From the NCBI GenBank assembly GCA_041936745.1, contig JBHGWS010000111.1, forward strand, positions 1 to 6,881: DNA of 6,881 bases, written 5' to 3'. Both the position numbers and the translations under genes were made by a program. Numbering within the stretch: the first letter of the stretch is position 1; each line of letters opens with the position of its first letter. This document shows positions 1 to 5,765 of the stretch, piece by piece. This DNA is from Darwinibacter acetoxidans_A. Its GTDB lineage: Bacteria; Bacillota; Limnochordia; Darwinibacteriales; Darwinibacteriaceae. The notes below the pieces were generated by a model. It searched no databases. It saw nothing but the letters and a program-made list of their open reading frames with translations, and was not told the DNA's origin.

Positions 1-661
1 CGTGCTTTGGCAGGCGCCTCAGCCTGTCTTGCTGTAAAAATCCCACAGTCTCCTTGGTGTGCGGCAGTGCACAGATTAAATAATCCAGGCCGCTCAGATG
101 GTCATCAAAGGCAGCGACGCTGTAGACTGCGTGGGCATAAGGTTCGTTCTCTGAAGGGTTTTTACGGAAACCAATTATCTCGCAGCCAAACGGACGCAGC
201 CGTTTGGCGATCTGCCGGCCGATATCGCCGTAACCTAAGATACCGACGACTGCCCCGCTCAACTCCCGCAGGGGGTAGTCGAATTCTTCCGGCCACAATC
301 GCCTGCTTTGGTAATCGCGGGCCACGTGCAGCCCCCTGTTAAAAGCAAGCACGAAACCTAAAACCTGCTCGCCTATGGGTGGGCCGAATACACCGCTGCC
401 GTTAGTTACAACCATTTTTGGGTTTCCCCACTCCGCCGCCAGGATTGGTTCAACGCCGGCGAAAGGCCACTGCACCCAGCGGCAGTTAACCGCTTTTTTA
501 ATAACCTCCCGGGCGGGAAATCCTAAAATGACATCCACGGCTGCGGCTATTTTCAAAGCCTCCGCTTTGTTTTTGGAGACAAAGACAGTAGCTTTAGTTT
601 TTTCCTTAATCAGTTCCAAATCTTTCTCAGTGAGCTTATTCCAAGCGACAAGCAGTTTCAT
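1..661 (-). CDS. D-isomer-specific 2-hydroxyacid dehydrogenase (3' end missing, runs off left edge)
   Basis: The first 220 residues are visible; the rest lies beyond the window. Proteins of this family are usually about 310-340 residues and reduce 2-oxoacids to D-2-hydroxyacids, or the reverse, with NAD(P)H in the cytoplasm. Residues 1-100 form the N-terminal part of the split substrate domain and end in NGSGVFGPPIGEQVLGFVLA, which matches the family's 'N..G.y...iaE' segment. The Rossmann domain follows, with GYGDIG (Gly143, Gly145, Gly148) as dinucleotide loop and LDYLICALPHTKET (192-205) typical of the family. The catalytic Arg, Glu and His would lie further on, so activity and substrate cannot be judged. 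The start ATG has AAGGGGG five bases upstream. The gene begins 15 bases after the M48 protease stop, so it is the third gene of an operon. Glyoxylate/hydroxypyruvate reductase-like and phosphoglycerate dehydrogenase-like roles both remain possible. No frameshift is seen. Confidence 0.9.
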   Translation of the reverse strand, partial: MKLLVAWNKLTEKDLELIKEKTKATVFVSKNKAEALKIAAAVDVILGFPAREVIKKAVNCRWVQWPFAGVEPILAAEWGNPKMVVTNGSGVFGPPIGEQVLGFVLAFNRGLHVARDYQSRRLWPEEFDYPLRELSGAVVGILGYGDIGRQIAKRLRPFGCEIIGFRKNPSENEPYAHAVYSVAAFDDHLSGLDYLICALPHTKETVGFLQQDRLRRLPKH

Positions 662-666
662 AAAAG

Positions 667-673
667 CCCCCTT
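667..673 (-). promoter_or_regulatory. Ribosome binding site of the dehydrogenase gene
   Basis: AAGGGGG lies five bases upstream of the ATG at 661, inside the 15-base gap after the protease stop codon. It supports this start and independent ribosome loading within the operon. Confidence 0.6.
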
Positions 674-676
674 ATC

Positions 677-2068
677 TTATGGGTGTGTTATAGCAGGCCT
701 GGTCAAGCGGATGGTGCCGCCTTCCCGTATCACCGTCGGCCGGAGGATCCTTTTTCTTTGGATCACCTGCGGTACGGGGTTTTTTACCACCACAGGAATC
801 ACATTTGGGGCTTCTGTCACAAACCAAGCCTCTTGGCGCTTAAAATAAAGCCCATCTTCACCCCAAACCGGCAGGTGCCCACCTTCTCCCCTGCTGATAG
901 GAATTAGGGCGTCCCCCTCTACGTAACCGACAAAAACTTCCGACTCCCCGCCGGCAGCAGCGGCGAAAGCTAACATGGTGCCGTCAGGCGACCAGCCGAC
1001 GCTTGTCACACTACCGCCTGTTAATTCTTCTTCCCATTTTTTCTGAAGCCGCCCCAAGCGGTCACAGAGCAGCAGGCTTGGGCCATTTGGCCCCTCGCCT
1101 ATTACCGCCAAAAGATTTCCTTGGGGAGACCACCTAAAGTCAAAAACCTTGTAGTCAACAAGCCAGTGGGCTGTTTCATTTCTCTGGGCGTCTTCCACAA
1201 GTAAACCCTGTTGGGTGGCAGCAACTGTATATCTGCTACGTGGATCAATTCGCCCACGGTCCAGAGAATTCCTCCTGAAAATTCTGCTTTCCTCCCTTTC
1301 CGCCCCGGAAAGAATCCGCGGCTCGGTCCAAAAATTAATCAAATTAGCCGCCAGCCGCTCCCGGCGGACCGCTGTATCGGGATGGGTCCGAAACAGGCGC
1401 AGGGGCAGTTCCTCCGCTTCCAAATTCATAATGTCCGTTAAAAGGCGGACAGCCCCGGCCCCGTCAAAGCCCGCGGCCACAGCCAGGCGCTGGCCTTCAA
1501 GATCAGCTTCAAATTCCGCCTCTCTGCCCCAGCCAAGCTGTAAAAGCTGCAGCAGTGTTGCACTGGCGACGCGTAAAATATCGGCTGAAAGCACATCCAG
1601 CCATAACGCGCCTACTTCAATCAAGACAGTTAAACCCATCTGGCGCAGCACTGCATTCAGCCCGTGTTTGTTCTCCACATGAGCAATTTCATGGCCTAAA
1701 ACCGCGGCTAACCTGGCTTCGTCGCTGCCGATCATCTTAAGAAGGCCTTTAGTGATAAATATGTAGCCGCCCGGCAGCGAAAAAGCATTCAAATCCTGTG
1801 TATCCAGCACCGTTAAATTATATTCCAAGCCCTGCCGTTTCGTCACTTCGCTTAAACGGCCAAAGATCTCTTCGACCCACAGCTTTTCTTGAAAGGGCAG
1901 GTGGAATTCGCCGCCGTACTGCTCCAACACATCCAAGGCCGCACCCCTGCCGACCGCTTTCTCAAACTGCTCCGCCAGAGTTGGCGAAGCTGCGGCGGTT
2001 TGGCAGAGATTTAAGGCCAACAGTAAAAGCCCGGCTAAAGCCCATTTCCATGCCGCTGAATTTGTCAT
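677..2068 (-). CDS. Exported M48-family zinc metalloprotease with C-terminal beta-propeller-like repeats
   Basis: 463 residues from the ATG at 2068. A signal peptide (about residues 1-27, charged start, hydrophobic core, TAAA-SPT cleavage region) sends the protein across the membrane. Residues about 30-245 form an M48 peptidase domain: NAFSLPGG (94-101), the zinc motif HEIAH (His126, Glu127, His130), the second-helix motif EFEAD (Glu185 as third zinc ligand, Asp189) and RTHPDTAVRRERL (227-239). All catalytic residues are present. Residues about 290-410 carry WD40/PD40-like strands with two clear turns, WSPQG (313-317) and WSPDG (359-363), and a weaker third (VWGEDG, 401-406). This resembles part of a TolB-type propeller, too few blades for a closed ring by eye. 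A basic, proline-rich tail follows. M48 proteins of this kind (BepA, Oma1 relatives) act in envelope quality control; that role is inferred here. The ATG overlaps the stop of the upstream gene (ATGA), which argues for translational coupling and against the in-frame TTG at 2083. The weak GGTGGG sits four bases upstream. Confidence 0.9.
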   Translation of the reverse strand: MTNSAAWKWALAGLLLLALNLCQTAAASPTLAEQFEKAVGRGAALDVLEQYGGEFHLPFQEKLWVEEIFGRLSEVTKRQGLEYNLTVLDTQDLNAFSLPGGYIFITKGLLKMIGSDEARLAAVLGHEIAHVENKHGLNAVLRQMGLTVLIEVGALWLDVLSADILRVASATLLQLLQLGWGREAEFEADLEGQRLAVAAGFDGAGAVRLLTDIMNLEAEELPLRLFRTHPDTAVRRERLAANLINFWTEPRILSGAEREESRIFRRNSLDRGRIDPRSRYTVAATQQGLLVEDAQRNETAHWLVDYKVFDFRWSPQGNLLAVIGEGPNGPSLLLCDRLGRLQKKWEEELTGGSVTSVGWSPDGTMLAFAAAAGGESEVFVGYVEGDALIPISRGEGGHLPVWGEDGLYFKRQEAWFVTEAPNVIPVVVKNPVPQVIQRKRILRPTVIREGGTIRLTRPAITHP

Positions 2069-2577
2069 AAAGCCCACCGCCAATTCTTGACGATTTCATC
2101 TAAGATGGCGCCGCTTTGCCCAATGAGATCCGCCCCGTCACTGAAAGTAATGGTTAAGGCCCGTTCGTTGGGCAGCAGAAGGAAAATGCGGTACTCAAGA
2201 AGCCGCTCTTTTTCAGCTCCCTGGTAGGAATAGGCGGCAAATACACCCGGCCTGCCCCCGATATCGATCGCCGTCGGCGGTTCTTCAATTTCAAAATCAG
2301 GCAGGCCGCCCAAAGAAGCGTAAGTTGCCAAAGAGCGCTGGGCGAAAGAATGGGCATCCTCATCAAAAACGTGAGACAGCTGCTCGATATATAAGAGATC
2401 CAAATCACCGGCACCGTAAAAAACGATTAAGGAATCAGTGCTGTGATGAGCTTGATAAATCCACTGCTTGGGGATTACAGTCGTATATAAGCCGGTTGGA
2501 TCTTCGTAAACAAAGCCAGCCAGGCCTAAAACGAGCAGGCTTAAAACAGTGCAGGTTATAATCTTGTTTTTGCTCAA
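2065..2577 (-). CDS. Membrane-anchored or secreted protein with PsbP/DcrB-like features
   Basis: 170 residues. Residues 6-22 form one hydrophobic segment that is either an uncleaved anchor or a signal peptide; there is no lipobox cysteine. The remainder is a small mixed alpha/beta domain: an opening strand and turn (YTTVIPKQWIY, 31-41), a helix around 73-90, then TAIDIGGRPGVFAAYSY (102-118), a strand around 126-146 and a final helix ending KNWRW. This order, especially the 'Y...P..W' opening, the 'i.grp' turn and the terminal 'I...W', is like PsbP/DcrB/Mog1-fold proteins of Gram-positive bacteria. It is a resemblance by eye, not a firm assignment, and no catalytic residues are evident. The start is TTG, chosen because GGTGAGG lies five bases upstream and no in-frame ATG exists near. 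The stop overlaps the start of the M48 protease gene by four bases, so the two proteins are made together and may work together on the outer face of the membrane. Confidence 0.8.
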   Translation of the reverse strand: MSKNKIITCTVLSLLVLGLAGFVYEDPTGLYTTVIPKQWIYQAHHSTDSLIVFYGAGDLDLLYIEQLSHVFDEDAHSFAQRSLATYASLGGLPDFEIEEPPTAIDIGGRPGVFAAYSYQGAEKERLLEYRIFLLLPNERALTITFSDGADLIGQSGAILDEIVKNWRWAL

Positions 2578-2582
2578 AGATA

Positions 2583-2589
2583 CCTCACC
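2583..2589 (-). promoter_or_regulatory. Ribosome binding site that fixes the TTG start at 2577
   Basis: GGTGAGG is five bases upstream of TTG. The only other nearby start-like codon, a GTG inside this stretch, meets a stop after four codons, so TTG is the supported start. Confidence 0.6.
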
Positions 2590-2611
2590 CCCAGGAACGC
2601 ATCCCCCCTTT

Positions 2612-2617
2612 TGTATA
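2612..2617 (-). promoter_or_regulatory. Possible -10 element for the leftward operon
   Basis: On the minus strand TATACA lies about 35 bases upstream of the TTG start, a sensible place for a -10 box. The hexamer 17 bases further upstream is GCATCT, a poor -35, so this promoter is tentative. Confidence 0.25.
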
Positions 2618-2675
2618 AATAACTTTGCGGCAAGAGATGCTAAAGATGCGGCTTAAGGGGACTTCTGCCAAAAAG

Positions 2676-2698
2676 ATCCCAAGCGGCGTAAATCCCAA
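2676..2698. repeat. Short direct repeats ATCCCAA in the divergent intergenic region
   Basis: ATCCCAA occurs at 2676-2682 and again at 2692-2698, a 16-base period, and ATCCC once more at 2731-2735. The first pair sits directly upstream of the candidate rightward -10 element and could be a regulator binding site. Seven-base repeats can arise by chance, so this is weak. Confidence 0.25.
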
Positions 2699-2703
2699 CC
2701 ACT

Positions 2704-2712
2704 TGCTAGTAT
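2704..2712 (+). promoter_or_regulatory. Possible extended -10 promoter for the glutamate-synthase-like gene
   Basis: TGC followed by TAGTAT gives an extended -10 pattern (TGn plus four of six matches to TATAAT), 46 bases upstream of the ATG at 2758. No recognisable TTGACA-like -35 lies 16-18 bases upstream, which extended -10 promoters tolerate. Tentative. Confidence 0.3.
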
Positions 2713-2743
2713 ACGACAATCAGCCCGCCAATCCCTTTGAATA

Positions 2744-2749
2744 AAGGAG
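2744..2749 (+). promoter_or_regulatory. Ribosome binding site that fixes the ATG start at 2758
   Basis: AAGGAG lies eight bases upstream of ATG 2758. The in-frame TTG at 2737 would place this motif inside the coding region and has no comparable site of its own, so ATG 2758 is preferred. Confidence 0.7.
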
Positions 2750-2757
2750 CCGATTTG

Positions 2758-4113
2758 ATGACTAAAAGCACATCTAAAATCTTCGCAGGCACCTTAGGCT
2801 TCTTGGGAGGCATCACCGCCGCCCGCCTGTTGGCCGGCGCTGCCGGCCGTTTTGCCATGAAAACTGTTATGACTGATCCTTATTTAGAAAACTTGGCAGA
2901 GTTTTACTCCGCAGCAAAACGAGGGGGCCTGCAGGAAATTTTAGAGCTGAACTTAAGATCGGAAACAGGCACCCTTTTAAAAAGGCCCTTGGGCAGTCCA
3001 AAACAGTTTATCGATTTTGACGGCCTCATGTTCATTTCAGCCCATTTAGCAAACCTGGCACCCCCTTCCACCACACCGGTTGACCTTAAAGTAACAATTG
3101 GGCCCAAGGCCCAAAAGCCCCTGCAGGTTGAGACACCGCTTTTAGTTTCCGGTATGGCCTACCAGTTAGCCTTAACGGCTAAAGTTAAATATGCCTTAGC
3201 GTTGGGCAGCGCCCGGGCAGGTACTTTAACGAACACGGGCGAAGGGCCGTTTCTGCCAAAAGAGCGGGAATTAGCCGCGAAACTGATTATTCAATATCCC
3301 CGCCTGCCTTTAACCAGGACGGAAGAAATTCTAAAACAAGCTGATGCCCTGGAGATCCAAATCGGCCAAGGGGCCAGCGCAGGCAGCGCCCAGGCGCCTT
3401 TTGCCAACCTAAGGCCCACGAAGCTGCCCGCCTTCCGCCAAACAGACGATCTGCCCACACTAGTCGCCTTTTTGCGCCAGGTGGGCGGCGGCGTACCCGT
3501 TGGCATCAAGTTTTCTTTTACGGACTCTCTGGAAAGGGATCTGGATCTCTGCTTGGCTGCGGGCGTAGATTATTTAGCCTTAGAAGGCTGCCAGGCGGCC
3601 ACCATTGAGGCACCGCCGATTTTAGAAGACGATTTCGGCCTGCCCACGCTGATCGGGCTGAGCCGCGCCGTTAGGCATCTGCAAAAAAAAGGAGCCTCGG
3701 GGAAAGTAAGCCTGATCGCGGCAGGCGGCTTTTTTACGCCTGGCCAGTGTTTAAAGGCTTTAGCTTTAGGGGCCGATGCCGTTTATTTAGGCTCGGCCTG
3801 CCTTTTTGCCCTTTCCCATACGCAGACTTTAAAAACCCTGCCCTGGGAGCCCCCCACACAGCTGGTCATTCCCGGCGGTAAAGCAAGCGGCAAATTCAAC
3901 TGGCGGGAAGGGGCCAAAACGCTGGCTAATTTTTTGAATGCCTCAACGGAGGAAATAAAAGAAGGAGTGCGCGCTCTAGGCAAACACTCCTTAAAAGAGG
4001 TCAACGCAAAGAATTTGGTAGCCTTGGATCAAACTACCGCAGAGATTACGGGCATACCGCTTGCTTATGACAGGCGGAAAGTACGGGCGGATCTGCGGCC
4101 CGGCGGGAAATAA
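2758..4113 (+). CDS. Stand-alone FMN-binding glutamate-synthase-family protein lacking the Fe-S cluster cysteines
   Basis: 451 residues, comparable with single-domain relatives of the FMN domain of glutamate synthase. A Gly/Ala-rich hydrophobic stretch (about 7-33) could touch or anchor in the membrane. From about residue 120 the TIM-barrel signature is clear: SGMAYQLALTAK (131-142), AGTLTNTGEGPFLPKER (154-170), IQIGQGASAGS (201-211), VPVGIKFSF (246-254), EDDFGLPT (290-297), LIAAGGFFTPGQ (319-330) and ALGADAVYLGS (335-345). These regions bind FMN in glutamate synthase. Two hallmarks are absent: the GGTGA loop reads CQAATIEAPP (278-287), and the cysteine cluster that holds [3Fe-4S] is replaced by SHTQTLKTLPWEPPTQLV (353-370), with no cysteine. 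There is no glutaminase domain or partner gene here. I believe a Firmicutes subfamily shares this pattern. An FMN oxidoreductase is likely; making glutamate from glutamine and 2-oxoglutarate is not. Transcribed alone, it converges on the radical SAM gene and overlaps its end. Confidence 0.88.
   Translation: MTKSTSKIFAGTLGFLGGITAARLLAGAAGRFAMKTVMTDPYLENLAEFYSAAKRGGLQEILELNLRSETGTLLKRPLGSPKQFIDFDGLMFISAHLANLAPPSTTPVDLKVTIGPKAQKPLQVETPLLVSGMAYQLALTAKVKYALALGSARAGTLTNTGEGPFLPKERELAAKLIIQYPRLPLTRTEEILKQADALEIQIGQGASAGSAQAPFANLRPTKLPAFRQTDDLPTLVAFLRQVGGGVPVGIKFSFTDSLERDLDLCLAAGVDYLALEGCQAATIEAPPILEDDFGLPTLIGLSRAVRHLQKKGASGKVSLIAAGGFFTPGQCLKALALGADAVYLGSACLFALSHTQTLKTLPWEPPTQLVIPGGKASGKFNWREGAKTLANFLNASTEEIKEGVRALGKHSLKEVNAKNLVALDQTTAEITGIPLAYDRRKVRADLRPGGK
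4065..4113. other. Tail-to-tail antisense overlap of two coding regions
   Basis: The plus-strand glutamate-synthase-like gene stops at 4113 (TAA) and the minus-strand radical SAM gene stops at 4065 (TAA), so 49 bases encode both C-terminal tails. Each tail is short, basic and lies beyond the recognisable domain: residues 436-451 of one and 545-560 of the other. No hairpin followed by a T-run is seen on either strand beyond the stops. Confidence 0.85.
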
Positions 4114-5747
4114 AAGAGGATCAGTTCACTGCCTGCCCGCCAGGGGAATTCTTCCACAAAAATCCGCCGCCCAATCTCCCGCGGCCTAAGATCCTTTAAC
4201 TCCGGCAGGTAATTGAATATTTCCCGGGAGCGGATCAGATCGTTTTCCCGCTGCCGATTAGGCAGCCCACCGAGCCAGCGCGGGGTCTGCCGCCGCGGCT
4301 CATTTTTGCGAAAGTCATATTTCAGCCAAGCCTTTAAATCAGGGTTTTCCTCTGCAAAAAACTCAGCCAAAATCTTATACAGCCCCATTAAAGAGTGATT
4401 TAACCAATGGAAGCCCGCCTCTTCCCATTTCTCTGCAAACTCAAAGAAAAATCGGAACGGCGATTTACCGCCGCGCATTAAATAATCCAGGGAGTTTTGG
4501 AAGTGAGGCCCCGAATATTTATCAACTAAATCTTCAATAGTTTTTAAGCGGCGCAGTTCTAAAAACGATAAATCATCCGTCCGCAAAACTTCGTAAGGCG
4601 CTTCTTTACTGTAAATGCAGCCAAAGCTTTCTGCCTCGGCCCGCAGGCGCGAGCCCCGCAGTAATTTCAAAAAGCCCAAATGAATGCGATCAGGCCGCAG
4701 CCTGTAGACGTAATCAAAAGATTCCCCGAAGCGCCAAAAACTCTCTTTGGGCAGCCCGGCAATCAGATCCAAAAGTACCCGGACTTGGGTTTTAGTCTTT
4801 AAAAACTTCACCGCTTCCGCCAAGCGCCCCAGATCGCTCTGCCTTGCCACTGCCGCAAGTGTCGGTGCGTGCGTTGACTGAACGCCGATTTCGAATTGAA
4901 ACCTGCCCGCCGGTGCTTTGGTGAGCAGCTCTAAAATAGGTTTGGTTAAAATGTCGCCGCCCACTTCCAACTGGAAGCGTGTTTTAGTATCCAGCCCCAT
5001 CATAAACTCCAGGAGTTCTTCTGCCCTTTTGGCATCGTAATTAAAGGTGCGATCGACAAAGCGTACCTGCTCCACGCCCAGTGCAGCCAGCTTTTTTAAC
5101 TCCCGCCGGGAGCGCTCCATAGGAAATCTGCGCACTCCCCCCATGACGGAAGACAAACAGTAAGCACAGCGAAAAGGGCAGCCGCGGGTAGTTTCGTAAT
5201 AAACTATTTTGTTTTTCAATTCAGTAAGCTCACCATCATAGATAGGGGGGATTTTGGCCAGATCCAAAATTTTTGGCGCGTTGGCAAAAACCGCGCCTTC
5301 CCGGCGGTAGGCCAAGCCCGGGATATCCTGTAAGCTTGCCGGCGGGATTTTACCGCCGCCTGCTTGGTAGGCCTGCAAAAAAAGGCGTAAAGCCTCTTCC
5401 CCTTCCCCGGCAATAATGTAATCTAAGGCGGGATAGGTTTTCAGCCAATATTCCGTATCAAAAGAAACCTCCGGCCCACCCGCAATAATGGTCGTTTCAG
5501 GGCAGGCTTTGCGTAAATTACCGATTAAAGGCAGGATCTCTTCTATATTCCAAATATAGCAGGAAAACCCCACTATATCAGGGCGGCGGCGGGCCAGCTC
5601 ACCTAAAATCAAGCCCGGATCTTGATTTATGTTAAATTCCAAACCCTCGATTTTAGGAAATTCTTCTCTGCAGTAACTTACCAGATAACGCAGGGCCAAG
5701 CTGGAATGGCTGTACTTGGCATTCAAGGCAGCCAATAAAACTTTCAT
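4065..5747 (-). CDS. B12-binding-domain radical SAM protein with DUF4080-like C-terminus
   Basis: 560 residues. Residues 1-130 are a Rossmann-like cobalamin-binding domain as in class B radical SAM enzymes: NAKYSHSSLALRYL (9-22), DIVGFSCYIWN (57-67), IIAGGPEVSFD (87-97) and DYIIAGEGEEAL (109-120); the base-on DxHxxG histidine motif is not seen. Residues about 180-375 are the radical SAM barrel, with ETTRGCPFRCAYC giving CxxxCxxC (Cys190, Cys194, Cys197) for the [4Fe-4S] cluster that cleaves S-adenosylmethionine. FEIGVQS (285-291) and LLDLIAGLPKES (325-336) are later barrel strands. The C-terminal part (about 380-545) looks like DUF4080. Such proteins are cytoplasmic and often methyltransferases or ring and C-C bond formers; substrate is unknown. 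The ATG has GGAGGAG ten bases upstream. The gene starts 18 bases after the nucleoside kinase stop and is probably co-transcribed with it. Its last 16 codons overlap the convergent gene. Confidence 0.92.
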   Translation of the reverse strand: MKVLLAALNAKYSHSSLALRYLVSYCREEFPKIEGLEFNINQDPGLILGELARRRPDIVGFSCYIWNIEEILPLIGNLRKACPETTIIAGGPEVSFDTEYWLKTYPALDYIIAGEGEEALRLFLQAYQAGGGKIPPASLQDIPGLAYRREGAVFANAPKILDLAKIPPIYDGELTELKNKIVYYETTRGCPFRCAYCLSSVMGGVRRFPMERSRRELKKLAALGVEQVRFVDRTFNYDAKRAEELLEFMMGLDTKTRFQLEVGGDILTKPILELLTKAPAGRFQFEIGVQSTHAPTLAAVARQSDLGRLAEAVKFLKTKTQVRVLLDLIAGLPKESFWRFGESFDYVYRLRPDRIHLGFLKLLRGSRLRAEAESFGCIYSKEAPYEVLRTDDLSFLELRRLKTIEDLVDKYSGPHFQNSLDYLMRGGKSPFRFFFEFAEKWEEAGFHWLNHSLMGLYKILAEFFAEENPDLKAWLKYDFRKNEPRRQTPRWLGGLPNRQRENDLIRSREIFNYLPELKDLRPREIGRRIFVEEFPWRAGSELILFYFPPGRRSARTFRLS

Positions 5748-5757
5748 GTTTAAATAA

Positions 5758-5764
5758 CTCCTCC
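5758..5764 (-). promoter_or_regulatory. Ribosome binding site of the radical SAM gene
   Basis: GGAGGAG lies ten bases upstream of ATG 5747 and just after the TAG stop of the upstream kinase gene. It is a near-perfect anti-16S match and supports the ATG start. Confidence 0.75.
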
Positions 5765-5765
5765 A

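Noticed and set aside
375..848. A plus-strand open frame of about 157 codons
   Set aside because: It lies opposite the dehydrogenase start and protease end, has no recognisable domain, and the minus-strand genes there have clear family motifs. The same holds for plus-strand frames at 1215-1682 and 1798-2070.
1985..2068. A lipoprotein signal in the M48 protease (ALNLC near residue 22)
   Set aside because: The residue before Cys is Leu, not Gly, Ala or Ser, and a better signal peptidase I site (TAAA-SPT) follows.
2069..2083. An upstream in-frame TTG at 2083 as start of the M48 protease
   Set aside because: It adds five residues (with no better ribosome site) and increases overlap with the upstream gene; the ATGA coupling at 2065-2068 gives a normal signal peptide start.
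2737..2757. An upstream in-frame TTG as start of the FMN protein
   Set aside because: AAGGAG at 2744-2749 lies downstream of it and is well placed for ATG 2758 instead.
2758..4113. Annotation of the FMN protein as glutamate synthase large subunit (gltB)
   Set aside because: No glutaminase domain, no C-terminal GXGXG domain, and no Fe-S cysteines; only the central FMN-barrel region is shared.
4102..4141. Inverted repeat GGCGGG (4102-4107) / CCCGCC (4136-4141) as a terminator between the convergent genes
   Set aside because: The stem is only six bases with a 28-base loop and no T-run on either side; it also lies inside the radical SAM coding region.
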